Shown: in pieces, positions 1 through 4,512 of the stretch
How positions within the stretch are numbered: the stretch's first letter is position 1
Layout: each line of letters starts with the position of its first letter
Origin: Victivallales bacterium
GTDB lineage: Bacteria > Verrucomicrobiota > Lentisphaeria > Victivallales > JAADHT01
Assembly (NCBI GenBank): GCA_016930955.1
Contig: JAFGFR010000032.1
Span: forward strand, 1 to 5,649
DNA: 5,649 nt
Reading direction: 5' to 3'
The notes under the pieces: model-generated
Databases searched by the model: none
What the model was told of the DNA's origin: nothing
Seen by the model: the letters and a program-made list of their open reading frames with translations, nothing else
Program-made: the position numbers and the translations under genes

Positions 1-2
1 CA

Positions 3-104
3 GCCGAGGAACTTGGCATTCACAAAAGCACACTCCACCGCAAAATCCGCCGCCTCGGCATTGATCTGCCCGACCGGGACGGTCGCTCCGCCATCCGGGG
101 ATAG
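3..104 (+). CDS. C-terminal end of a Fis-type HTH transcriptional regulator (partial, probable sigma-54 activator)
   Basis: Only the last 33 codons are present, reading from AEELGIHKSTLHRKIRRLGI to a TAG at 102-104; the 5' part lies outside the window. The stretch matches the Fis-type helix-turn-helix that ends many sigma-54 enhancer-binding proteins: a first helix (AAEELGI-like), a turn, and a recognition helix with the typical TLxRKIxxLGI pattern. The product would bind DNA as a dimer and, if the missing part carries an AAA+ domain, activate sigma-54 RNA polymerase. The AAA+ and sensor domains cannot be seen, so that role is inferred from the usual company of this HTH. It lies directly upstream of the NifB/NifX-DUF5320 cluster on the same strand, so it is a plausible local regulator. 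The HTH family is fairly certain; the activator class is likely. Confidence 0.85.
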   Translation, partial: AEELGIHKSTLHRKIRRLGIDLPDRDGRSAIRG

Positions 105-145
105 AGTTGCATATCTGCGACTGTAAGTGACGCAGAGGAGCAATT
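105..145 (+). terminator. Imperfect hairpin just after the regulator stop codon, possible weak terminator
   Basis: Bases 114-119 (TCTGCG) pair perfectly with 131-136 (CGCAGA) across an 11-nt loop. The stem continues outward, after a 3x3 internal loop (111-113 against 137-139), with 105-110 pairing to 140-145 including one G-U. Bases 145-149 (TCTGC) can compete for 132-136 and form an alternative hairpin. No clean run of T follows; the nearest is four T at 160-163. It is therefore not a textbook intrinsic terminator and could be a leader structure or chance. Confidence 0.3.
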
Positions 146-161
146 CTGCCAAGATATCCTT

Positions 162-191
162 TTGCCATTCCAGCAGCCGCGAATCCATAAT
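162..191 (+). promoter_or_regulatory. Candidate sigma-70-type promoter
   Basis: TTGCCA at 162-167 (5 of 6 to TTGACA) and CATAAT at 186-191 (5 of 6 to TATAAT) are separated by 18 bp and followed by AT-rich DNA. If used, transcription would start near base 198, about 90 nt upstream of the NifB/NifX-like start codon. It competes with the sigma-54-like candidate at 240-255; sequence alone cannot choose between them. Confidence 0.3.
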
Positions 192-219
192 ATATATCTA
201 TCAAATGAGTTATAGGATT
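182..219. promoter_or_regulatory. AT-rich inverted repeat, possible operator or activator site
   Basis: AATCCATAA (182-190) is the reverse complement of TTATAGGATT (210-219) apart from one bulged A at 214. The arms are 19 bp apart, so the centre lies near base 200. It sits between the regulator gene and the first gene of the cluster and overlaps the -10 of the sigma-70-type candidate. A binding site for the adjacent Fis-HTH regulator or another dimeric factor is an inference. AT-rich repeats of this size also occur by chance. Confidence 0.3.
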
Positions 220-239
220 ATCGATAAAAATTCACTTTC

Positions 240-255
240 TGGAATACCTTTTGAG
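240..255 (+). promoter_or_regulatory. Candidate sigma-54-like (-24/-12) promoter
   Basis: TGGAATACCTTTTGAG resembles the -24/-12 consensus TGGCAC-N5-TTGCW: TGG and TTG are present with correct spacing, but the usually invariant -12 GC is GA here. The site lies 35 nt before the ATG at 291 and downstream of a probable enhancer-binding protein gene, which raises its plausibility. The missing GC is a serious weakness. Confidence 0.3.
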
Positions 256-290
256 TATGTTGACTAGGATTGAAACTTAGGGGATGCAAT

Positions 291-668
291 ATGAAGGTTG
301 CCATACCCGTTTGGCAGGAGCGCGTTTCCCCCGTTTTCGATGCATCGCGTTCACTTCGCCTGATCTCTCTGGACAATGAGGGGCGGGAATTTGAGCGACA
401 GATGGTCGATGTACAGGTGGTTTATTCCTCGCAGCGCGTAACGCTGCTCATGGATCTGGAAGCCGACGTGCTGATCTGCGGCGCGATCAGCGCGCCCTTG
501 GCGAGCATGATTGCATCGACGGGCATCCAGTTAATCCCGTTCGTGGCGGGAGAGGTTGAAGCAGTGCTGGCGGCGTTTCGCCGGGGCGAACTTCCTTCGC
601 CGGCTTACATGATGCCTGGTTGCAGCGGCTATCGGCGAAGATATCGGAGAGGCTGTAACTGGAAATAG
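291..668 (+). CDS. NifB/NifX-family (dinitrogenase iron-molybdenum cofactor type) cluster-binding protein
   Basis: The 125-aa product begins MKVAIPVWQERVSPVFDASR, the hallmark start of the NifX/NifB C-terminal-like family (DUF/IPR group of dinitrogenase Fe-Mo cofactor biosynthesis proteins), and continues with VLICGAISAPLASMI and a tail PGCSGYRRRYRRGC like that of stand-alone members. The family binds metal-sulfur clusters or their precursors in the cytoplasm; members outside nif operons have mostly unknown roles. ATG 291 is chosen because AGGGG (279-283) lies 7 nt upstream and the protein then starts at the conserved MKVAIPVW. An in-frame TTG at 270 would only add seven non-conserved residues. 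The full length and single domain look intact. It is followed 34 nt later by the DUF5320-like series, a pairing common in anaerobes. No nitrogenase genes are visible, so a nif function is not claimed. Confidence 0.9.
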   Translation: MKVAIPVWQERVSPVFDASRSLRLISLDNEGREFERQMVDVQVVYSSQRVTLLMDLEADVLICGAISAPLASMIASTGIQLIPFVAGEVEAVLAAFRRGELPSPAYMMPGCSGYRRRYRRGCNWK

Positions 669-689
669 TACGCACGTTTTCTCTAACGG

Positions 690-707
690 AAAGGAGATTG
701 ATATGCC
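690..707 (+). repeat. 18-bp direct repeat copy 1: ribosome binding site plus start codon
   Basis: AAAGGAGATTGATATGCC is identical to 891-908. It contains a strong Shine-Dalgarno (AAGGAG, 691-696), a 6-nt spacer and the ATG at 703. Perfect identity across the non-coding part, although the two proteins differ after their start, points to duplication of the translation initiation region or strong selection on it. Confidence 0.8.
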
Positions 708-885
708 GGGAGGGGACGGACAGGGGTCACAGGGTGGTGGCTTGGGTAGGATGGGTGGTCAGAGCGGTGGGCCAGGCGGCGAATGCGTCTGTCCCAACTG
801 CGGCCATCGCGAAGGGCATGATCGCGGTCAGCCTTGCTATGAGAAGAATTGCCCGAACTGCGGCACCAAGATGACGCGGGCTTAG
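703..885 (+). CDS. Small DUF5320-like protein with C-terminal zinc ribbon
   Basis: The 60-aa product starts MPGGDGQGSQGGGLGRMGG, a degenerate form of the DUF5320-type N-terminus, then switches at about residue 27 to a Cys-rich module. CVCPNCG (Cys28, 30, 33) and CPNCG (Cys50, 53) with Cys45 form a likely zinc-ribbon knuckle pair. Residues 8-26 are Gly/Gln/Ser-rich and probably disordered. The first of four neighbouring small genes with related starts, it is 18 nt from the next. Translation starts at ATG 703 behind a strong AAGGAG. Zn or Fe binding by the four CxxC cysteines is inferred from their spacing. No enzyme function can be assigned. Confidence 0.8.
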   Translation: MPGGDGQGSQGGGLGRMGGQSGGPGGECVCPNCGHREGHDRGQPCYEKNCPNCGTKMTRA

Positions 886-890
886 AGAGA

Positions 891-908
891 AAAGGAGATT
901 GATATGCC
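891..908 (+). repeat. 18-bp direct repeat copy 2: ribosome binding site plus start codon
   Basis: Identical to 690-707. It carries AAGGAG at 892-897, a 6-nt spacer and the ATG at 904, and overlaps the end of a very short intergenic gap after the stop at 883-885. Confidence 0.8.
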
Positions 909-1098
909 TCGTGGAGATGGAACAGGACCGACTGGTCAAGGACCCGGCACAGGCCGGGGAATGGGAGGTTGCGTACCTGCCGGACAAGGTAAGCGCGGAA
1001 TGGGAGCCGGTGGCGGCAAGGGACGCGGACGAGGAAGAGGTGTCGGAATGGACGGTGGCCAAGGTGGCGGTCGTGGCCGTGGCATGCGCGGCCGGTAG
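904..1098 (+). CDS. Small DUF5320-like Gly/Arg-rich protein
   Basis: The 64-aa product opens MPRGDGTGPTGQGPGTGRGM, a clear DUF5320-type signature, with a single cysteine (Cys23) at the position where two of its neighbours also have one. From residue 24 on it is nearly all Gly, Arg and Lys, including GRGRGRG (40-46) and GRGRGMRGR at the end, which resembles RG/RGG segments that bind nucleic acids or polyanions in other proteins. It has no membrane segment or signal peptide. ATG 904 is supported by AAGGAG 6 nt upstream. The high-GC simple composition opens a longer overlapping frame at 899-1117, but that frame lacks the family signature. The function is unknown; cluster or metal handling is suggested only by context. 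Confidence 0.85.
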   Translation: MPRGDGTGPTGQGPGTGRGMGGCVPAGQGKRGMGAGGGKGRGRGRGVGMDGGQGGGRGRGMRGR

Positions 1099-1145
1099 AA
1101 ACCGACAAGCAACGTGAAACTTATTTTTGAAAAGGAGAGACAATA

Positions 1146-1472
1146 ATGCCTGGCGGAGATGGAACAGGACCGATGGGTATGGGATCGATGACGGGGCGAG
1201 CGGCCGGATTCTGTGCCGGATACGGTGTACCCGGCTACATGAATCCGATGCCGGTCCAGTGGGGCGGTGCATGGAATGCGGCTCCCGGATATGTGGGAGC
1301 GATTTACAGTCCGTATTCCGGCGCGGTCAGCGCCGCACACCCGCGGGCTTATGCCGCAGCTCCTCGATTCGGTCGGAGTTATGGACACGGGTACGGATTT
1401 GGCCGCAGAGCTGAGTTTGGGCGCAGCTGGGGCCGAGGCTGGGCTCGCGCGCCATATGGACACGCTTGGTGA
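1146..1472 (+). CDS. DUF5320-like protein with Gly/Tyr/Arg-rich C-terminus
   Basis: The 108-aa product begins MPGGDGTGPMGMGSMTGRAA and continues GFCAGYGVPGYMNP, the best-conserved DUF5320 pattern here; Cys23 is its only cysteine. Residues 35-75 are rich in Pro, Ala, Tyr and Ser. Residues 75-108 are Gly/Arg/Tyr-rich (for example GRSYGHGYGFGRR) with several His, a low-complexity tail that could bind metal or polyanions. It lacks the C-terminal coiled coil of the next gene. AAGGAG (1132-1137) lies 8 nt before ATG 1146. The first ~34 residues align without gaps to the 1518 product while codons differ at many third positions, so the duplication is old and the N-terminus is under protein-level selection. 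The function is unknown. Confidence 0.88.
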   Translation: MPGGDGTGPMGMGSMTGRAAGFCAGYGVPGYMNPMPVQWGGAWNAAPGYVGAIYSPYSGAVSAAHPRAYAAAPRFGRSYGHGYGFGRRAEFGRSWGRGWARAPYGHAW

Positions 1473-1517
1473 AACTGATCACAGCGAGCAACACAAACAG
1501 AACATAGGAGAAAAAAG

Positions 1518-1883
1518 ATGCCAGGTGGAGACAGAACAGGTCCGGCCGGCATGGGGCCGATGACGGGACGTGCGGCTGGTTATTGTGCCGGGTATCCGAC
1601 CCCGGGGTTCATGAACCCGATTTCGGGATTCGGCTTCAGGCGCGGCATGAGACTGGGCTTTCGTGGTGGACGCGGCCGGGGCGGTTTCCGCGGCGTTTCC
1701 ATGCCGTTCGGAGTGCCAGTAGTACCGGCGGCACCCTACACTTACGGCGTTCCCTTCGACGCTGTGCCGACTCGTGAACAGGCACTCGACGCCCTGAAAG
1801 GACAAGCCGAGTACTTGGAAAATGCGTTAAACGGAGTTAAGAAACAAATTGCGGAACTCCAGGAAAAAGAAGCCGAGAAATAG
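1518..1883 (+). CDS. DUF5320 protein with C-terminal coiled coil
   Basis: This 121-aa protein looks like the full-length family form. The signature MPGGDRTGPAGMGPMTGRAA and GYCAGYPTPGFMNP occupies residues 1-34 with Cys23; an Arg/Gly-rich segment spans about 40-60 (RRGMRLGFRGGRGRGGFRG); a Pro/Tyr linker follows at 63-84. A helical heptad region at about 85-120 has hydrophobic L90, L93, L100, L104, V107, I111 and L114. The helix (EQALDALKGQAEYLENAL region) is typical of DUF5320 proteins and should drive oligomerisation, perhaps with the shorter paralogs. ATG 1518 follows AGGAG (1506-1510) at 7 nt. The family is recurrent beside NifB/NifX-like and Mrp-type ATPase genes in anaerobes, but its biochemical role is not known to me. 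Confidence 0.9.
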   Translation: MPGGDRTGPAGMGPMTGRAAGYCAGYPTPGFMNPISGFGFRRGMRLGFRGGRGRGGFRGVSMPFGVPVVPAAPYTYGVPFDAVPTREQALDALKGQAEYLENALNGVKKQIAELQEKEAEK

Positions 1884-1895
1884 GCAACAAGACTT

Positions 1896-1906
1896 AAGGG
1901 AGAAGG
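1896..1906 (+). promoter_or_regulatory. Strong Shine-Dalgarno-like sequence with no standard start codon
   Basis: AAGGGAGAAGG is an excellent ribosome binding sequence, but no ATG, GTG or TTG follows at a useful distance. The codon 1 nt downstream, in frame with the next gene, is ATA (1908-1910), and the frame stays open from there to ATG 1935. It may be a relic of an upstream start (ATG to ATA) or a standby site; the ATG at 1935 has its own AGAGG. Confidence 0.35.
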
Positions 1907-1934
1907 CATAACCAATCCGAAAGAGAGGTTGCCC

Positions 1935-2222
1935 ATGCCTGAGCGGGACACCGAATGCTACAACCGCATCCGCTTCGCCATAGACGACGCAGACGGAAAA
2001 CTGCGTTTCAGACGCATCGGCGTTGAGGGCGGCGTGTTTTGCGAAGGCGTTTTGAAACAGTTGGAGGCCTACCTCAAAGAGCGGCCTCTTCGTGACGTTG
2101 ATCTGAAAGAGGTGCGAAGCATCACGTCGGAATGCCGGCCCGATTGCGGGCAGGAGTTGGTACGCATTATTGGCGAGCATAAGGAATTTTTTTGCGGAAG
2201 AGACGAGCCGCAAAACGCGTAA
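1935..2222 (+). CDS. Uncharacterised 95-aa Cys-containing protein, weakly TSCPD/NifU-like
   Basis: The product begins MPERDTECYNRIRFAIDD, followed by a predicted beta segment (GKLRFRRIGVEGG), Cys36, an amphipathic helix (VLKQLEAYLKERPLRDV) and SECRPDCGQELVRIIGE with Cys67 and Cys71; further cysteines are 8 and 87. The order beta strands, GG-x-x-C, helix, then C-x-P-D-C/QEL near the end recalls TSCPD-type domains (SCPDQLA) and, more loosely, NifU-like Fe-S scaffolds. This is a by-eye resemblance, not an assignment. It has no membrane segments. ATG 1935 is preferred because AGAGG (1924-1928) lies 6 nt upstream. An in-frame TTG at 1929 and the ATA at 1908 are possible longer starts. It lies 51 nt after the last DUF5320 gene and probably belongs to the same transcript, so a metal- or cluster-related role is possible. 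Confidence 0.75.
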   Translation: MPERDTECYNRIRFAIDDADGKLRFRRIGVEGGVFCEGVLKQLEAYLKERPLRDVDLKEVRSITSECRPDCGQELVRIIGEHKEFFCGRDEPQNA

Positions 2223-2336
2223 ATCCTAAATAAACCTTTGTACGCGATGTACGATGATCAAGTCGCGCATTCTTCATCGCCCCAAGGTAGTGTTTGTGAA
2301 TGCCGACAACCGAAAGCGTACAGGAAGCGAGTCAGC

Positions 2337-3194
2337 ATGAGTGGATTATCCTCCAGGCATGTCCTTGTTGTCGACGACGAGCCGGAATTGTGTCCTGTCA
2401 TACGCAAAGCCTTGCGGAGCTACGATTATCACATCACCTGTGCGAAAAATGGATATGACGCCCTTCGCCTATATGACCAAGAAAGGGATTCTTTCTCGCT
2501 GATCCTAACCGACATCAACATGCCGGGCATGAGCGGGTGCGAATTAGCTCTGGATTTGAAAGCGCGCGGTTCGAGAATTCCCATTCTCTTGATGAGCGAT
2601 GATTGTATACAGCCGCTTCCGATCAAGTGTCGCTCCTTGGGACTGAGCGGATGCCTTGCCAAGCCGTTCACCCCGGATAAATTGCGACATGCGCTGGATG
2701 AAACCTCACGTATGGCAAATCGCGTTTGCGAATCTACAGCAAAGGCGTTGAACCTGCGGGTGTATCCCGATCCGATCCTTCGCGAATACTGCACGCCGAT
2801 TTCAACATATGACTCGGATTTGCAGGCATTATCTGAACAGATGTTTATTTTCATGCGCGAGAATTGTGGCGTGGGACTTGCAGGACCGCAGGTGGGGATC
2901 ATCGAGCGGATCATTGTCGCCGACGATAGCGAAACAGCTTTGTGCCTGGTCAATCCCGAAATCATTTCAGCCTCAGGCACTGAGAGAATGGTCGAGGGAT
3001 GCCTGAGCCTGCCGGGTGTGCAGGTGGATGTAGCTCGCAATGCGCATGTCGGAGTAATAGGAAAACGTCAAGATGGAAAACGCATCAGCATTGAGGCGGA
3101 CGGGCTGCTCGCGCGCATCTTGCAGCACGAGATCGACCACCTGAACGGAACGCTGATTTGCGACTACGATCCAGTCAGCAAAATGTACCTGTAG
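2337..3194 (+). CDS. Receiver domain-peptide deformylase fusion protein
   Basis: A 285-aa two-domain cytoplasmic protein. Residues 8-122 form a CheY-like receiver: acid pair Asp13-Asp14 (VLVVDDE), phospho-acceptor Asp59 (LTDINMPGMSG), Ser87 (LLMSDD) and Lys109 (LAKPF), so all switch residues are present. After a linker of about 12 residues, residues 138-285 are a peptide deformylase: YPDPILRE start, motif I GVGLAGPQVG (178-187, Gln185), motif II EGCLSLP (220-226, metal ligand Cys222) and motif III HEIDHLNG (264-271, ligands His264 and His268, catalytic Glu265). Deformylases remove the formyl group from nascent N-terminal Met. The protein ends 14 residues after motif III, so the usual C-terminal helix is short or missing. 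Motif I has Gly for the common second Ala. There is no DNA-binding output domain. ATG 2337 is chosen because AGGAAG (2322-2327) lies 9 nt upstream and the receiver begins at once. The frame is open back to TTG 2238, but that extension has no domain features. Confidence 0.92.
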   Translation: MSGLSSRHVLVVDDEPELCPVIRKALRSYDYHITCAKNGYDALRLYDQERDSFSLILTDINMPGMSGCELALDLKARGSRIPILLMSDDCIQPLPIKCRSLGLSGCLAKPFTPDKLRHALDETSRMANRVCESTAKALNLRVYPDPILREYCTPISTYDSDLQALSEQMFIFMRENCGVGLAGPQVGIIERIIVADDSETALCLVNPEIISASGTERMVEGCLSLPGVQVDVARNAHVGVIGKRQDGKRISIEADGLLARILQHEIDHLNGTLICDYDPVSKMYL

Positions 3195-3226
3195 GCTAAT
3201 TTCAAGGTAAGGCTCTGGGTACTCCG

Positions 3227-4264
3227 ATGAACACTGAAACCGCTGCTGATATCGTCAAACACACGCTGTTGATTACCGGTTTCGTCTTTACGATGATGCT
3301 GGCGATTGAGTACCTGAATGTATTGACTCGAGGCGCATGGCAAAAGCGTCTTGCGGCACATCGGTTTGGTCAATATCTCTTGGCGGCATTTCTCGGTATG
3401 CTTCCGGGGTGTCTGGGCGCGTTCGCGGTCGTTTCCCTCTACTCGCATCGCGTGGTTACGATTGGAGCGCTGGTCGCGGCCATGATCGCGACCGCCGGGG
3501 ACGAATCTTTCGTCATGTTCGCCCTGATTCCGGAGAAAGCCTTTACCCTGCATCTGCTCATTTTCGCCATCGGCTTGGCCGCCGGCATGCTGACGGATGC
3601 TATCCTCCAAGTCACCCATACATCCGTTCCTTGCCCGGAGGGATTTGCCGTTCACGAAGAGGAAGAGCCTTGCCATTGCATTCCTTACAAGCAATTTTGG
3701 CGGCAATGGTGGCAATGTTCGCCCGCACGAGGTGCGCTGGCGCTGCTGCTTGTGGGCTTTCTGGCAGGGGTAATCCAAGGCGAACTCGGGCCGCAGCAAT
3801 GGAACTGGATACGCGTTTCGCTACTGGGAAGCATCCTGTTTGCTCTGTTCGTGGTTGCGACCGTGCCCGACCATTTTCTCGAAAAGCATCTGTGGGAACA
3901 CGTCGTCCGCAAGCATTTGCCCCGTGTGTTCCTTTGGACGATTGGCGCATTGATCCTGATGCATCTCCTGATAGATCGATTGAATCTTGAGGAAACCATT
4001 GAGGGCAGTCGGTGGATCCTGTTGCTTTTTGCCTGCCTGCTGGGCCTTATCCCGGAATCGGGGCCGCACCTGGTTTTTGTGACCCTGTTTGCGAAAGGCG
4101 TTTTGCCTTTCGGCATTCTGCTTGCCAGTTCCATTGTTCAGGACGGCCACGGCATGCTCCCGCTATTGGCTCATTCCCGCCGTTCGTTTTTCGGCGTGAA
4201 GGCGGTCAATTTCCTTGTCGGCCTCGTTGCGGGCGCCGTCTGTCTGTTGTTGGAGGGTATTTAA
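3227..4264 (+). CDS. ArsP_2-type (putative 10-TM heavy-metal/manganese exporter) membrane protein
   Basis: This 345-aa inner-membrane protein has about eight to ten hydrophobic segments (roughly 13-30, 50-70, 78-100, 107-125, 168-184, 197-213, 232-250, 262-287, 292-304 and 323-342). Its pattern matches the putative heavy-metal exporter family ArsP_2 (also labelled putative manganese transporter or arsenic efflux protein). Motifs GMLPGCLGAF (57-66) and GLIPESGPHL (273-282) head two similar halves: residues 57-100 and 273-316 align without gaps with 11 identities. Between the halves, a soluble loop (131-165) carries Cys136, His143, EEEE (144-147) and CHC (149-151), a likely metal-binding patch. 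The substrate cannot be read from sequence. The start is ATG 3227; the nearest Shine-Dalgarno (AAGGTAAGG, 3204-3212) is unusually far, 14 nt away. It follows the receiver-deformylase gene by 32 nt. Confidence 0.85.
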   Translation: MNTETAADIVKHTLLITGFVFTMMLAIEYLNVLTRGAWQKRLAAHRFGQYLLAAFLGMLPGCLGAFAVVSLYSHRVVTIGALVAAMIATAGDESFVMFALIPEKAFTLHLLIFAIGLAAGMLTDAILQVTHTSVPCPEGFAVHEEEEPCHCIPYKQFWRQWWQCSPARGALALLLVGFLAGVIQGELGPQQWNWIRVSLLGSILFALFVVATVPDHFLEKHLWEHVVRKHLPRVFLWTIGALILMHLLIDRLNLEETIEGSRWILLLFACLLGLIPESGPHLVFVTLFAKGVLPFGILLASSIVQDGHGMLPLLAHSRRSFFGVKAVNFLVGLVAGAVCLLLEGI

Positions 4265-4266
4265 AC

Positions 4267-4512
4267 ATGGATATGGAAAAGGCGGAATCGGTGAATACGC
4301 AAGACGCGAGCGATCTGCCGGCGGAAACTATCGAGGTCGGGTTTCATCCCGATGGATATCGTATCGACAAGACGGCCTCCCCAATGAACCGCTACACGAA
4401 ATGGGCCGTTGATACAAGTGGCAAATGGACGAATCCGGAACCGGTTTGTTTTCATTCGCTCCCGGAGACCGGCTGGAAGAGGGCAAGATCGTTCGATTGG
4501 GATGAAACGTGA
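4267..4512 (+). CDS. Hypothetical 81-aa protein, translationally coupled to the TauE/SafE gene
   Basis: I do not recognise this protein. It is soluble, acidic at its N-terminus (MDMEKAESVNTQDASDLPAE) and has four Trp (46, 54, 70, 78), one Cys (61) and several Tyr/Phe, with short segments such as EVGFHPDGYRID and SGKWTNPEPVCFHSLPETGW. No signal peptide, membrane segment or coiled coil is seen. GGAGGG (4252-4257) lies 9 nt before ATG 4267, inside the end of the preceding exporter gene, whose stop is 2 nt upstream. Its TGA overlaps the GTG start of the permease gene by 4 bp. The good ribosome binding site and coupled position make it a real gene; the aromatic-rich C-terminal half may contact the permease or a ligand, which is inference. 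Confidence 0.75.
   Translation: MDMEKAESVNTQDASDLPAETIEVGFHPDGYRIDKTASPMNRYTKWAVDTSGKWTNPEPVCFHSLPETGWKRARSFDWDET

Noticed and set aside
291..668. Assignment as nifX or nifB of a nitrogenase cluster
   Set aside because: No nitrogenase structural or assembly genes are visible, and stand-alone members of this family are common outside nif operons.
904..1098. Gly/Arg-rich direct repeats as a CRISPR or satellite array
   Set aside because: The DNA repeats are short, irregular and explained by a Gly/Arg-rich coding sequence with a family start signature; there are no regular spacers.
683..1463. Long reverse-strand open frames opposite the small Gly-rich genes
   Set aside because: They are low-complexity Pro/Arg/His/Ser translations produced by the high-GC repetitive codons of the plus-strand genes, and they lack recognisable domains. 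The plus-strand genes have family signatures and ribosome sites.
2187..2193. Run of seven T inside the 95-aa gene as a possible frameshift site
   Set aside because: The zero frame continues normally to a stop with a Cys-containing tail, and no downstream partner frame or stimulatory structure was seen.
2252..2279. Short inverted repeat CGATGA/TCATCG between the 95-aa gene and the fusion gene
   Set aside because: Six pairs with a 16-nt loop and no T-run; too weak to call a terminator or operator. No -35/-10 pair of acceptable spacing was found in the same gap.
2238..2336. Upstream extension of the receiver-deformylase from TTG 2238
   Set aside because: The 33 extra residues show no domain character, TTG 2238 has no ribosome site, and ATG 2337 has AGGAAG at good spacing just before the receiver.
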